In this document: piece after piece, positions 19,001 to 27,213 of the stretch
Layout of the letters: each line of letters begins with the position of its first letter
Position numbering within the stretch: position 1 is the first letter of the stretch
IMG/VR virus record: IMGVR_UViG_3300023179_000069
Location: 1-64,000 of that record
Source of the DNA: a virus
Strand: one strand, 5' to 3'
DNA length: 64,000 bases
Translations under genes and position numbers: made by a program
Notes under the pieces: model-generated
Database searches by the model: none
The model's input: only the letters and a program-made list of their open reading frames with translations
What the model was told of the DNA's origin: nothing

Positions 19001-21718
19001 AGACGAGATTTTGTTCCACAATTGATAAAATCTTTAAAAGATGTGGTTGCTCCAGAAACATATACTAGGCTTATGACAAATGAAGGTTCCATATCTGGCA
19101 AAAATGTATATAGACTTGGTTCTGGTATTGAACAGATGCAGGCTGGTTTCTTAAATGAAAGTCAATTTGTAAAATTTATGCAAAGTGATAAATATGCTAC
19201 AGATGCAATGAAAATTTTTGCTCAAAGACAAACTGATATTACAAATATTAATTCTGACATACAAAAACAAATTAATAAACTTTCTGGTGTTACAAATTTA
19301 GAAGATCAAAAATCAGCAAAAGAAAAACTTATTAAAACACATGAAAATGAAATAAAAGTAAATAATAAAAAAATCTCTCAAGAACAAAAAATGATGGAAG
19401 CAAGAAATAAAGAATATGAAGCTCTTAACAAATCAATTGAACAACAACAAGAAATAAATCAATTAAATGCTGATGTGTCAAAAGCAAAAGCCGGTGGAAA
19501 TTTAATTGATATTGCAATGGCTGAACAAGCAAGAATTTCCGGACTTTCAAAAATAGACAGAGAAAGAGCAAAAGATGCAGCAGATGCCAAAAATCAAGCT
19601 GTTATTGAAAAATTAACAAATAAAAATGAAACTCTTACAACATCTATTGATAATTTAAATACACAAATTCAAGCAATAGATGAAAAAATTGCAAAAGGTG
19701 TCGGAACAGGTAATAAAAAAGTTGAAGAAGCAATTATAAATCTTCAAAATATTCAACAGGCTGCTTCTATAGACGCATTTACACCGGAGGCCTTCCGAAA
19801 TTGGCAAAAACAAAATCCATTACAAAAGCTGGGAGAATTTCCTTCAATAGATGCTTATCTTAGAAGTTTAGGAATTTCAACTAGCGGAGTTAATACAAAA
19901 GCAATTTCAGCAGTAATTGGTGGTCGAACTGCTCCAACAGCAACAGCTTTGTCGGGAACAGCAGAAAGCAAAAAAATACAATATTACATGTATATTGATG
20001 AATCTTATCAACAACAATATGTTGCTCAAAAGGGTGGCGTATGGTATCCTGCACAATATTCAACAGCCAATAATCGCTTATATATTGCTCAAGGAGCCAA
20101 ACCTTTATCAAATACAATAATTTCTAAAATAAAAAATACTTTAACCCCTTGGCAAAATAAAGCAGACGGAGGATACATTTCCGGTCCCGGAGGTCCAACA
20201 TCAGATTCAATTCCTGTCAGATTATCCAATGGAGAATATGTAGTAAAAGCAGATTCTGTTAACAAATATGGAACGGAATTTCTTGATTCAGTTAATGCAG
20301 GTAAATATGCAGAAGGCGGTATTGTAAAAGAAGACACTTCTCCATTAGATAAAATATTAAAAAATCCACCTTCTAAATTCAGCGGCAGAAATTATCCAAG
20401 ACCTGCTAATCCTATGACTAATGATTCTAGTTATTTAAATAAAGCATATCAAATTTATAAAAAAATTCCATATTCAGAATCTAAAATGGGGCTAAGCACA
20501 GGACTCGGTTGTTCTCCCTTCACATCGTTTCTTTATTCACTTTTTGGTTATGATATTTCTGGAAATGCAAATCAACAAGCAAGATTAAAAAATGGCAGCC
20601 TTGATATTTTAAATGCTAAAAATTTAAAATCTGGAGATTTAATTTTAATAGCTTTTCCCGCTTTTAAAAAAGTTGATGAAAAAGAAATAAATGAAAGTAT
20701 CAATGATTATTTAAAAATGATGAACAAAATAAATCGTAGCAATAAATCTGAGGTTTCAAAAAAACACTGGACAGAATATTATTCAAGAAGAATTGAAAAC
20801 TTGAAATCAAGATTAAAAAAGGGTTACGAAGTTGACCCATATGAATTGCCTATGGGAGTGAATCTAGATTCATTAAAAAATATAAAAGATGAGTTTGATT
20901 CAAATTCGTTTTTTCATGCAAAAACTTGGAAGCCATATATAATGTCAGATCCATACAGTAAAAGAAAAGATAAATCTGGTAATTATATTTCTACATGGTT
21001 AGATCCAAATGCCAAGAAAGAAAAGGGCTGGAAAAGATTTAAAGATAAATCTAGAAGATTTAAAGATTATGAATTTCATCATTCAGCAATAATTTCTAAA
21101 GTTTTTAATTCATCCATGAACAGACATTCCTTAGCTTCTCTAATTGAAGCAGGCACCGATGGTCATATGGAAGATGTAGGCGCTTGGATTGGAGAGCAAC
21201 AATGGAATAACTCTCCATTAGTTTTTGATGATGGAACTATTGCAAATTTCTTAGCAGTAAAAAGATTCTTTGGCACATCATATCCTAGAAAAAAAATAGA
21301 TCCAAATAATTATCCGAAAGGAACTGTGAAATTTGCCGATGGTGGACATATAACAGGACCCGGAAGCACAACATCAGATTCAATTCCAGCCATGCTTTCA
21401 AATGGTGAGTATGTAGTTCGTGCATCATCTGTAGCTAAATATGGTGCAGATTTTATGAATTCTATTAATGAAGGAAAATATGGATTTGCAATGGGTGGGC
21501 TAGTGCCATCTAAGTTTTATGTTCCATCCATGAATACATCTGTTGCAAAATTTGCTGAAGGCGGCTTAGTTGATGGTGGTTCATATAATATTAATATAAC
21601 TGTAAATGCATCTACAATGTCTTCTGCAGATGAAATAGCATCTGCAATTAAAAAAGAATTTGGTAAAATAGAAATTAAGAAACAAATGATGTCTACATCT
21701 AGAACGGTGACTGTATAA
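13088..21718 (+). CDS. Tape measure protein with NlpC/P60-like module
   Basis: 2,876 residues; sets tail length and is ejected with the DNA. Residues about 170-560 match the TP901/phage tail tape-measure core (NFGKNTQWAGRQLTAGFTMP; EVTDTAAELAAAGLSG). Hydrophobic stretches lie near 183-207, 533-560 and 1718-1795. Residues about 2050-2230 are coiled coil. Four copies of a ~50-residue GPGGP..D.IP..LS.GEYV linker occur. Between copies 3 and 4 lies a peptidase-like module: Cys2475 in GLGCSPFTSF, LKSGDLILIA after it, and His2664/His2665 in EFHHSAIIS. That is the NlpC/P60 order Cys-then-His with a ~150-residue charged insert. I infer local peptidoglycan cutting at entry. The last codon overlaps the next ATG. 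Confidence 0.9.
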   Translation: MSTIIDFKLIANANFAPVYSELAKIRASMASLSQSTVTSGITKGMTAGLKAAEEQMLRNISGVKGFQTETVKLSSATDRLTKSLVQSKFTLGQYMSMWGKQKSIIPELNAIAEAQSRVAQSMVVPSATRQGMAHVITAMNGMKNATLQTKIYQQALNTALRDGATSLINFGKNTQWAGRQLTAGFTMPLTIAAGLISKMFYDVDKNLTRLSRVYGAGLAKPTEETIRNIKKQIMDVSKELSKTLGISAKEVTDTAAELAAAGLSGKTLVEATRQASRIVVLGETDKQEAVKATIALQTAYRLNTEELTESVNFFNAAQAATSTNMQDLIEAVPRVGPVVKGLGGTYKDMVALLTAMKEGGVPAGEAANAIKNSLARIINPTEAAQKRLKSFGIDIKEIVAKNAGNLTGTIVSLQSQLDNLSSTQRQQAIAELFGKFQFARMVALMDNFGKVGTQSAKVIQMMGLSARDLAKIADEQTKKIQQSASGKFKIAIESIKTELIPIGEQFLKVFTFIIDKVDSVIKFFNKLGPMKNIILSILGGAAIVGPITMVIGLFANLAGQILKSVNNIRMFKQGFMSAIGQGPIAGIMAGLKGLNNYFIQIDKAQLASKALSGEVHGLVVREEQAIASLTKAIAMYRTEVERLIATQSGVRVAGNVPFFPTSAPTTSGQIIGATGRYSSPLVTPISSAMRSRQGFESEGRFVEMMHYSPYMDTARGTDVLGQGGNWQERNALGSAAIFPAIMARQGSDIQALNQIYGSKQTPTLSPRMMTPQNLQAVMAAMNIPLNAANITAAQKAFSLETIASHETGRMGSLLAMQALSTSQRAELKTIAGTHGADSAQVTAYLKSALGPEYQRIMQSVGANVLSLYEKAEKEVLSHSKFATAPIAEQVRGISTRFGELLRSQYKIIFETLDNDILNSIMVSIKVPLEEAKTTILEAARKNALARIPNLVSSAQESANVIIAAFEQLVARIRAASIEIAATTARGAIGMPMPTRLGRMANAGTISRGPFMLNTGGKITGPGGPKDDVIPAMLSDGEYVIKASSVAKYGTGFMDAINAGKYATGGLVKGYEDGSLISKTINNIKFNSSQLEAGMLDSMGLKWLEKMIAEGAFNSGFERSHKVGQGILSGISGAGKWASGWHYISPSTHNQLLGQLYRVYKNKKFQGAFTGYNNVIRMMKTNGDIVSYQDAKELLKFLNSGRLDGIVERSKDIKGQWHSFSTRGGTTSGRISESKAWLSSLIEGGEAKFNAKMSLLTGISTMSRSRNLASTQSGFSRFMSIFENTPKKFVGFRGIRAVAANGGLVRGFNAGGMEGSFIPYPEIDGVKVTPFIEANLKKALQSPMYKERMSKILQTPGEFAKWVARLEEAFLTYRPKQWARQAEFFDPYRMTTPQEQARLDQSLMLNAKRSLEHEQTRKRIEAQIAEGVRPRYYTDILGNDTPYRKWLAEFGSEEEVARYWKNMGGRRLRFIIPPLASGGKIYGAGGPTDDKIPALLSNGEYVVKADSVAKYGTGFMDALNAGKFANGGIARFAKGTPEQRMNTYLGGKDPILAEKIIGFRSSVQDTLGNFATSLKAGLLNGLNPIKESLATTSTQFKKMAISAQNNFNQLSIFNRPTQVPIGTGSGSNTFTKDQYKSVYQNYKSQYMRQGLTSEEASAQAHQSAQQHIRGITGSQPSSYSTSGVGASEKEYRLQTRNMNRGRISKFFKPNLSPEEMQSRSMRGMGLGMGISMGSMMAAGAIHGQGAGSEAARSGLMSAGMVGGILPMLAPGMGIPGIGAVLAGVAALSVGFTFLSKHLKDVKERALDADAAFKESFTIPKDEAAALGIKLKDLSKVISYAGKDTDKAKTSIDIYAQSILQQAESSDSMKRFLKTIKNAGDDPEKLNKILNDRYQTEIMLGQTMQDATTHVLAFAQVTGTAFNASSLNKMSPVQILLKANKENLGSFVASSLQNPNSSTDQLQTLFKAGGVTQRRDFVPQLIKSLKDVVAPETYTRLMTNEGSISGKNVYRLGSGIEQMQAGFLNESQFVKFMQSDKYATDAMKIFAQRQTDITNINSDIQKQINKLSGVTNLEDQKSAKEKLIKTHENEIKVNNKKISQEQKMMEARNKEYEALNKSIEQQQEINQLNADVSKAKAGGNLIDIAMAEQARISGLSKIDRERAKDAADAKNQAVIEKLTNKNETLTTSIDNLNTQIQAIDEKIAKGVGTGNKKVEEAIINLQNIQQAASIDAFTPEAFRNWQKQNPLQKLGEFPSIDAYLRSLGISTSGVNTKAISAVIGGRTAPTATALSGTAESKKIQYYMYIDESYQQQYVAQKGGVWYPAQYSTANNRLYIAQGAKPLSNTIISKIKNTLTPWQNKADGGYISGPGGPTSDSIPVRLSNGEYVVKADSVNKYGTEFLDSVNAGKYAEGGIVKEDTSPLDKILKNPPSKFSGRNYPRPANPMTNDSSYLNKAYQIYKKIPYSESKMGLSTGLGCSPFTSFLYSLFGYDISGNANQQARLKNGSLDILNAKNLKSGDLILIAFPAFKKVDEKEINESINDYLKMMNKINRSNKSEVSKKHWTEYYSRRIENLKSRLKKGYEVDPYELPMGVNLDSLKNIKDEFDSNSFFHAKTWKPYIMSDPYSKRKDKSGNYISTWLDPNAKKEKGWKRFKDKSRRFKDYEFHHSAIISKVFNSSMNRHSLASLIEAGTDGHMEDVGAWIGEQQWNNSPLVFDDGTIANFLAVKRFFGTSYPRKKIDPNNYPKGTVKFADGGHITGPGSTTSDSIPAMLSNGEYVVRASSVAKYGADFMNSINEGKYGFAMGGLVPSKFYVPSMNTSVAKFAEGGLVDGGSYNINITVNASTMSSADEIASAIKKEFGKIEIKKQMMSTSRTVTV
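16130..16282 (+). repeat. Tape measure linker repeat, copy 1
   Basis: Encodes residues about 1015-1065: GGKITGPGGP, then DDVIPAMLSDGEYV, ASSVAKYGTGFMDAINAGK and a closing GG. Confidence 0.8.
17516..17668 (+). repeat. Tape measure linker repeat, copy 2
   Basis: Encodes residues about 1477-1527: GGKIYGAGGP, then DDKIPALLSNGEYV and YGTGFMDALNAGK. It is the closest in sequence to copy 1. Confidence 0.8.
20168..20320 (+). repeat. Tape measure linker repeat, copy 3
   Basis: Encodes residues about 2361-2411: GGYISGPGGP, then SDSIPVRLSNGEYV. It stands just before the NlpC/P60-like module. Confidence 0.8.
21341..21499 (+). repeat. Tape measure linker repeat, copy 4
   Basis: Encodes residues about 2752-2804: GGHITGPGST, then SDSIPAMLSNGEYV. 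It stands just after the NlpC/P60-like module. Confidence 0.8.
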
Positions 21719-22353
21719 TGGCATGGCCTATTGGTTCAGGAATTAGTATTGGAGTATTTCCAAGTAATAGTATTTCTAATCCCCCCGCTGCTTCAGCGGC
21801 GGGATGGTATGATTTGACAGATCACAATAGACAATCAATAAACATTAGTTTTGAGCCAATTCAAAGAGAAAAAAGAATGGCAAATGGTTATATGAGAAAA
21901 TATGTCATTGCACAAAAAAGAAATGTTTCTGTAAATTGGGACATGGTTCCATCGGTAGCATCTGTTCAAACACAAATAATTACAGGTTCATCAGGATTGG
22001 GAAATGTTATTTCTAATCTTACAGTAGATGGAAGAGCGGGCGGGGCTTGGCTAAAAGAATTCTATGAAAATAATGTATTCATTCCCATCTGGATTAAAAT
22101 AACACATTCAACAGCATCTTCTACTGGTAACTATACAAATGGTTTTATTCCCACCGCTTCTGTCTATACAAGTTTAATGAATAGTGCATCTTACTTTTCC
22201 TATCCGACAGTTTCAAGCAATATTGGAAAACCTTTACTTCCTAAACAACCAGAAATATTCTTTGGATATATGACAGATTTTTCATATAATGTTCAAAAGC
22301 GTTTTAAATATACCGATTATGTTGATATGGGAATAAGGATAACTGAAATATGA
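21718..22353 (+). CDS. Putative distal tail protein (Dit-like)
   Basis: 211 residues. Its ATG shares a base with the tape measure stop (TAATG) and its end overlaps the next gene by 4 bases. Gene order (tape measure, then a protein of this size, then a very large hub protein) matches Dit. Sequence features are a beta-rich pattern (QSINISFEPIQREKRM, then RKYVIAQKRNVSVNWDM) and a Ser/Thr-rich middle. A GC-rich small inverted repeat (CCGCTG/CAGCGG) lies near codons 20-28. The Dit role is inferred from position. Confidence 0.55.
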   Translation: MAWPIGSGISIGVFPSNSISNPPAASAAGWYDLTDHNRQSINISFEPIQREKRMANGYMRKYVIAQKRNVSVNWDMVPSVASVQTQIITGSSGLGNVISNLTVDGRAGGAWLKEFYENNVFIPIWIKITHSTASSTGNYTNGFIPTASVYTSLMNSASYFSYPTVSSNIGKPLLPKQPEIFFGYMTDFSYNVQKRFKYTDYVDMGIRITEI

Positions 22354-25300
22354 TAGGTACATCAACAGATAAGAATTTTTTTTACAATCAAAATGCAATT
22401 GAAATAAAATCAAATGTATGGATGGAGTGGAACTATAACACCATTATTCAACCATTTGTTGTTGCATCAACATATAATAAACCAGAATATATTGGGCCAG
22501 ATAGTGGATGGTCAGCCACTAACTCATCAATATCCAATGGAGTATCTTCTAAAATTTCAAGAAATCAAGCAAGGGCAATACCAACATCAGACTATAATTG
22601 GAATGCAAGGTCAAATGGATCGAACACAGTAACTAATTTTCAAATTAATGGAAATTATTCAGATATAGCTTCTTATACTCATTCATTTTCAACTATAAAG
22701 CCAGCCGGATATTATAAAATAGTTTTTTACGCCAAAGGCAAATTGCCAATTGTAAGTGGAAACTTAGGAAATGTAACAACTACAACCGCTACATACGCCG
22801 GTTCAGCAGGTACAAGTTCTGCTGTGTATGCCGTTCAAGCAGTAGGAAGATATGGACAACTTGCAAATATTTTAAATGCTAATCAATATGAATTAAAAAA
22901 TATAAATGCTATTTCAGCTACAAATCCAGTACAAGTAACTTGGACCGGAGTTGAAGGAGCAATAGGATACAATATATATAGAAAAGCAGTCAATACTTCT
23001 AAAAAATATGATACATTCGCCTATCTTGGAACAGTTCAAAATTCAACTACTACTTATTCCGATAAAGCAACTACCATTGATCCTTTTGCCAATGTTAATG
23101 TAATTGAACAAAATATTATTAATTTTACTCCACGCATTTCTTTAAAAGAAGAATTGGATAATTTAATTCCATTTAGATATGATACATATTCATCTGATAT
23201 AAATAATGGCGGACTGATTGAAGGAGAAAAAACAATTAGATTAGATGGAATAGACTGGCAAAAAATAGAAATATACATTTACTCTCAGCAAGATTTCAAA
23301 AAAATTAATTTTGATTTTATGATAAACTCTTTCTTCTTAGAACCAACAGTTCAAGTAAGTCCAATGTGGATATATGAAATTTCTGAATCAGATTATTATA
23401 ATAGAAAATATTTTCCATTAGAATCAATATTTTCGGGTAAAAGGCCCGGAGAAGCACTTTTAAACCCATTCATAAACAATTTTGACAATAGTGATAATTT
23501 TAATTATTACAGAGATGTTTCTAGTGTAGATACTGCTTATAGTAGAAGAAAATTATCATATTCTTTTATGAATGTTTCTAATATTTATGAACAGGCAACA
23601 GATCAAAGCGGAATGTTTCAAATTATTCCTGATAGAGAAAGCAAGTATAAATATTATATTTCTGATATTTCCGGCGACGACAAAGGAATTTCTGCTTATT
23701 ACGATCAATACCTATCAGTAAATAAAATATACATTAAGACAAATAATGTATTTTCTCAATATTCAACTGCATTAAATACATCTTCTTTTACAATTTATTT
23801 TAATAAATCAGATGGAACAGCATCTTCATATTTATACACAAACGCTTTAAATTTTGATTCAAATGGCATATCAGTATTTTATTATAAAGACAACACTTGG
23901 TACAACACATCTGGAAGCGCATTTAGTGCATGCATTCAATATGCAGCATCTGTAAATTCTACAGCCAACGGCGGCTGGCTACCCCCAACAATAGGAAATA
24001 ATGGGCAAATAGATTCTGCACAAATTCTTACTCAAATGACTGGCCTAGCATTTAAATATGATACTAAATCATTAATGGGCGAAACCGAAGATAATAGATT
24101 ACACCTAGTAGAAATATCACCAAGACTTGAAATAGACATTACAGATTATGTTGAATCATATAATATTTCAAAAGAAATGTCGAATGAAGATTCAGGAAAT
24201 GATTTCCCATTAGGATTTATCACATCAAATTCTGGTGAAATTGTTATAAATAATTTTCCAGTGTACTATAACAATAAACCATTTTCTATTTTTGAAAATA
24301 GAAATTCACAAACATTTTTATATGATCTATTGACTCAAAATGTAAAATTTACGGGATATTTTAGATCAACAGTTGATAGAGCAGATTTTACAAAAATTAT
24401 TCCATCTTTTGTTATGTATGCAGAAAATTGGTCAGCGGAAGACATTAATAATCTTACTGTTACTATTTTTGATGCCATGAAACCATATTTACAATCTAAT
24501 GAATCTGCTCAATATGTGGCTTCATCCGAAAGTCTTGATACCGTTATTAATCATCTTTTTGCAATTTCTGGATTTAGTGATTATAGTAGAGCTGAATTAA
24601 ATAAAGTATGTAAAAATAAAACACAATCAGGGTACTTCTGGACAGAAGAATCAAAAACAGTTGCTCAATGTTTACAGGAATTATTTATATCAAATCAAAT
24701 AGGATGCTATTTAGATGAAACAGGATTTATGAGATTTATTGATATAGATTCAATTATTGATAAAAAAATAAATGATAGTTTAACAACAAATTTTGATATT
24801 TCAGATATAAAATCTTCAAACTTTCCTTACTTGCCAAACCTTATAGATAATTCATATCAAGAAACATTAGGTACAACAATTGGAAAAATTATTATAAATT
24901 ATAGACTTCCAAATTCTTTTACAAGTCCCGCTGTTTTGCCAAATCAAAGTTCTTTTTCAGAACAATTAAAAAACATCTCTGGTGTGTTTTCTGAAGAATC
25001 TAATTTAGCATTAGGTCATACTCTTTTAAGCGCAAGTTTTTCAAGTTCAGATCTTGATCTTCAAATTAATAATACATATCTTGAAAAACCAAGAAATAAT
25101 CCGGGAACGCAAACGGGAGACTTCTTTGTTGGTTGTGAAGCAGTAAAATTAGATGGGCATAAATATTCATTTGTAGTATCAGGAAGTCCCGGATATAATT
25201 TCCAAAAAATAATTAGATATGATTCTGATATCAATAATGCAGTACAAGAAGTTGTGGGTCAATTTGGCAAGTTGGGTTCTAATGTAAAATATTCTCCAAC

Positions 25301-26813
25301 TGGTTATTTCCCATCAGTAATTCGTGGATGCTATGGAACTGCAGTATTGGATCATCCAATAATTAAAGATAATAATGCATCTACATATTTTACAAAATAT
25401 CCTAATGCAACTTTTAAAAAGGGTGCTTGTGAAATAACCCTATCCGATGGTACAAGTTTTATTGTTCCAAATTTGAGTGCAAAATTAACTAATTCCGGCA
25501 ACACGGGAATTCATAATCATTTTTCTTTTACATTTCAAGCGTTGGATACAAATTCTAAATCTGGCGCGGTAGGAATTGCATATTATTATGATCCAGACAA
25601 TTCAAATAGTGATTATTTATTATTTTTAATTGAAAAAAATATTGGTTCTGACAATAAAGAACAAAGTTCAAAATTTTATATTAAAACAAAAATTAATGGA
25701 AAGGTTAAACTTATTTCATTAAACAATTCATTGCCATTTATTTCATTGCAAAAAAAATTATTTGATAAAAATGAACATAGATTTTCAATATGGCTAAATG
25801 ACAATGAAATAATAATTAGAACAGATGATAGTAGTAGTGTAATAAAAGTAAAAGTTGATAAAAGCTTATATTCAGTATATAATGGATCTTACAAGCCAGC
25901 ATTTTTCTTTTCTACGCAAAACGCTTACGGCACAAGCTTAGATAAAAAATCACAATCTATAAGATTTAAAGAATTTTATGCAGCAGACTGGCCCAAGATT
26001 TTAAAACCTAAAGAATCTGGAATTTTTGATTTAAAAAATAATCCAAAATATCATATTCAAACTGAAACATTTTTATCAAATATTATGAAAGGTGTTAATA
26101 ATGAGCCAGCCTATTATTTGTGGCAAGATTATCCTAAATTGATCGGCATGAAAGCATACAAAAATGAAAAATTTCAATCTGCACCAGCCCTGAATGAAAT
26201 AATTCAATCAGATTTTAATGGATATTCGATGGGCTGGACAAAATCATCTTTAACTCAAGATCCTGTTTTAAGTGTAGGAAGTAAAGCTTTGGCAACATCT
26301 ATAATTGAATCTTATCCCTTTATGTTTAGTCAAATGCTTGTTAATAATACAAGCCCACTAAATAGATTTAGAACGGTTATTTTTTTAAAAGCTAATGGAG
26401 ATAGTGTTCCGGGAGAAGAAGGAAACTCAATTTCAGTAAGTCCATATCAAATAAGAAGCCAAAGATTATTTTTTACATCTGATAAAAAGTATGAAAGAGT
26501 TATTGATTTCAACCATATTAATAATAGTATTGTTATGAATACTAGATGGATTCAAAGTGAAAAAGATGCAAAACAATTAACCAAAAAGATTTCTGCAATT
26601 CTTCCACAATTTAATTCTACCTTACAGCTCGAAATATTTGGTAATCCATTATTACAAGTTGGAGATGTCGTTGGACTATGGTATTCATTAAAAAATTTAG
26701 GATTTGATGCTAATGGCAATTCAGCAGATTCTTTAAAATATTTAGTTGTTGGAGTAAGACAATTTTGGGATGGGGGGCTGAATACACAATTATCATTGAA
26801 ACCCATAAAATGA
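22350..26813 (+). CDS. Large baseplate hub/tail-associated protein (Tal-like)
   Basis: 1,487 residues. Residues about 190-240 look like a fibronectin type III unit (PVQVTWTGVEGAIGYNIYRK). Residues about 590-830 look like the gp27/Tal-type hub fold (LEIDITDYVESYNISKEMS, then TVTIFDAMKPYL and GCYLDETGFMRFID). Residues about 1030-1200 look like a LamG/lectin insertion (HFSFTFQALDTNS, SIWLNDNEIIIRT). Residues about 1390-1487 return to the hub-type beta pattern. It should form the tail tip, and the lectin-like part may touch sugars. Its TGA stop doubles as the TGA of the next promoter. Confidence 0.65.
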   Translation: MIGTSTDKNFFYNQNAIEIKSNVWMEWNYNTIIQPFVVASTYNKPEYIGPDSGWSATNSSISNGVSSKISRNQARAIPTSDYNWNARSNGSNTVTNFQINGNYSDIASYTHSFSTIKPAGYYKIVFYAKGKLPIVSGNLGNVTTTTATYAGSAGTSSAVYAVQAVGRYGQLANILNANQYELKNINAISATNPVQVTWTGVEGAIGYNIYRKAVNTSKKYDTFAYLGTVQNSTTTYSDKATTIDPFANVNVIEQNIINFTPRISLKEELDNLIPFRYDTYSSDINNGGLIEGEKTIRLDGIDWQKIEIYIYSQQDFKKINFDFMINSFFLEPTVQVSPMWIYEISESDYYNRKYFPLESIFSGKRPGEALLNPFINNFDNSDNFNYYRDVSSVDTAYSRRKLSYSFMNVSNIYEQATDQSGMFQIIPDRESKYKYYISDISGDDKGISAYYDQYLSVNKIYIKTNNVFSQYSTALNTSSFTIYFNKSDGTASSYLYTNALNFDSNGISVFYYKDNTWYNTSGSAFSACIQYAASVNSTANGGWLPPTIGNNGQIDSAQILTQMTGLAFKYDTKSLMGETEDNRLHLVEISPRLEIDITDYVESYNISKEMSNEDSGNDFPLGFITSNSGEIVINNFPVYYNNKPFSIFENRNSQTFLYDLLTQNVKFTGYFRSTVDRADFTKIIPSFVMYAENWSAEDINNLTVTIFDAMKPYLQSNESAQYVASSESLDTVINHLFAISGFSDYSRAELNKVCKNKTQSGYFWTEESKTVAQCLQELFISNQIGCYLDETGFMRFIDIDSIIDKKINDSLTTNFDISDIKSSNFPYLPNLIDNSYQETLGTTIGKIIINYRLPNSFTSPAVLPNQSSFSEQLKNISGVFSEESNLALGHTLLSASFSSSDLDLQINNTYLEKPRNNPGTQTGDFFVGCEAVKLDGHKYSFVVSGSPGYNFQKIIRYDSDINNAVQEVVGQFGKLGSNVKYSPTGYFPSVIRGCYGTAVLDHPIIKDNNASTYFTKYPNATFKKGACEITLSDGTSFIVPNLSAKLTNSGNTGIHNHFSFTFQALDTNSKSGAVGIAYYYDPDNSNSDYLLFLIEKNIGSDNKEQSSKFYIKTKINGKVKLISLNNSLPFISLQKKLFDKNEHRFSIWLNDNEIIIRTDDSSSVIKVKVDKSLYSVYNGSYKPAFFFSTQNAYGTSLDKKSQSIRFKEFYAADWPKILKPKESGIFDLKNNPKYHIQTETFLSNIMKGVNNEPAYYLWQDYPKLIGMKAYKNEKFQSAPALNEIIQSDFNGYSMGWTKSSLTQDPVLSVGSKALATSIIESYPFMFSQMLVNNTSPLNRFRTVIFLKANGDSVPGEEGNSISVSPYQIRSQRLFFTSDKKYERVIDFNHINNSIVMNTRWIQSEKDAKQLTKKISAILPQFNSTLQLEIFGNPLLQVGDVVGLWYSLKNLGFDANGNSADSLKYLVVGVRQFWDGGLNTQLSLKPIK

Positions 26814-26819
26814 TATAAT
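26811..26819 (+). promoter_or_regulatory. Extended -10 promoter built on a stop codon
   Basis: TGA-TATAAT, where TGA is also the stop codon of the hub gene. The box ends 10 bases before the ATG at 26830 and no Shine-Dalgarno is present, so the transcript would have almost no leader. Confidence 0.6.
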
Positions 26820-26829
26820 GTGAATAATC

Positions 26830-27213
26830 ATGTCAACATATAATATACCAAATCCAGATAAATATATTAATCCTAATACGGTCAATTTTACTAAATTTAT
26901 TAAAATTTTTGCAGATGACCCTAGGAATAATCCCGCATTTTTATCTGCTAATCCCAATGTTGTTGTTATTGATGTACCATATGATCCTGATAATGAAAAC
27001 AATGTATTCTATGATGATTATGATATAGATTTTGATAATACAAACTCAGATAATTCAAATAGTACAACCATTGAATCTCCTAAAAATTTATCAATTGGTA
27101 ATTTTGAAACAAAAATTTCTAATGATGGTAATGTTTACTATACCGCAACTCTAACATTTGATGATATAGATTATGCTGTGGATTATGAATATGTTTTGGA
27201 GATTTCACAATGA
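26830..27213 (+). CDS. Tail protein ending in the first half of an FN3 domain
   Basis: 127 residues, very Asn/Asp-rich. Residues about 80-127 look like the first strands of a fibronectin type III domain: ESPKNLSIGNFE, then YYTATLTFDD and YAVDYEYVLEIS. The domain stops after strand C. The missing half seems to be at the start of the gene at 28109 (LTGLKPNVTYNVSVRA). The stop overlaps the next start as ATGA. It could be a genuine short tail protein or the front part of an interrupted fibre gene. Confidence 0.6.
   Translation: MSTYNIPNPDKYINPNTVNFTKFIKIFADDPRNNPAFLSANPNVVVIDVPYDPDNENNVFYDDYDIDFDNTNSDNSNSTTIESPKNLSIGNFETKISNDGNVYYTATLTFDDIDYAVDYEYVLEISQ

Noticed and set aside
23054-23278. Minus-strand frames in the hub gene as antisense genes
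   Set aside because: They are short shadows of AT-rich coding sequence with no promoter or RBS; every supported gene here is on the + strand.
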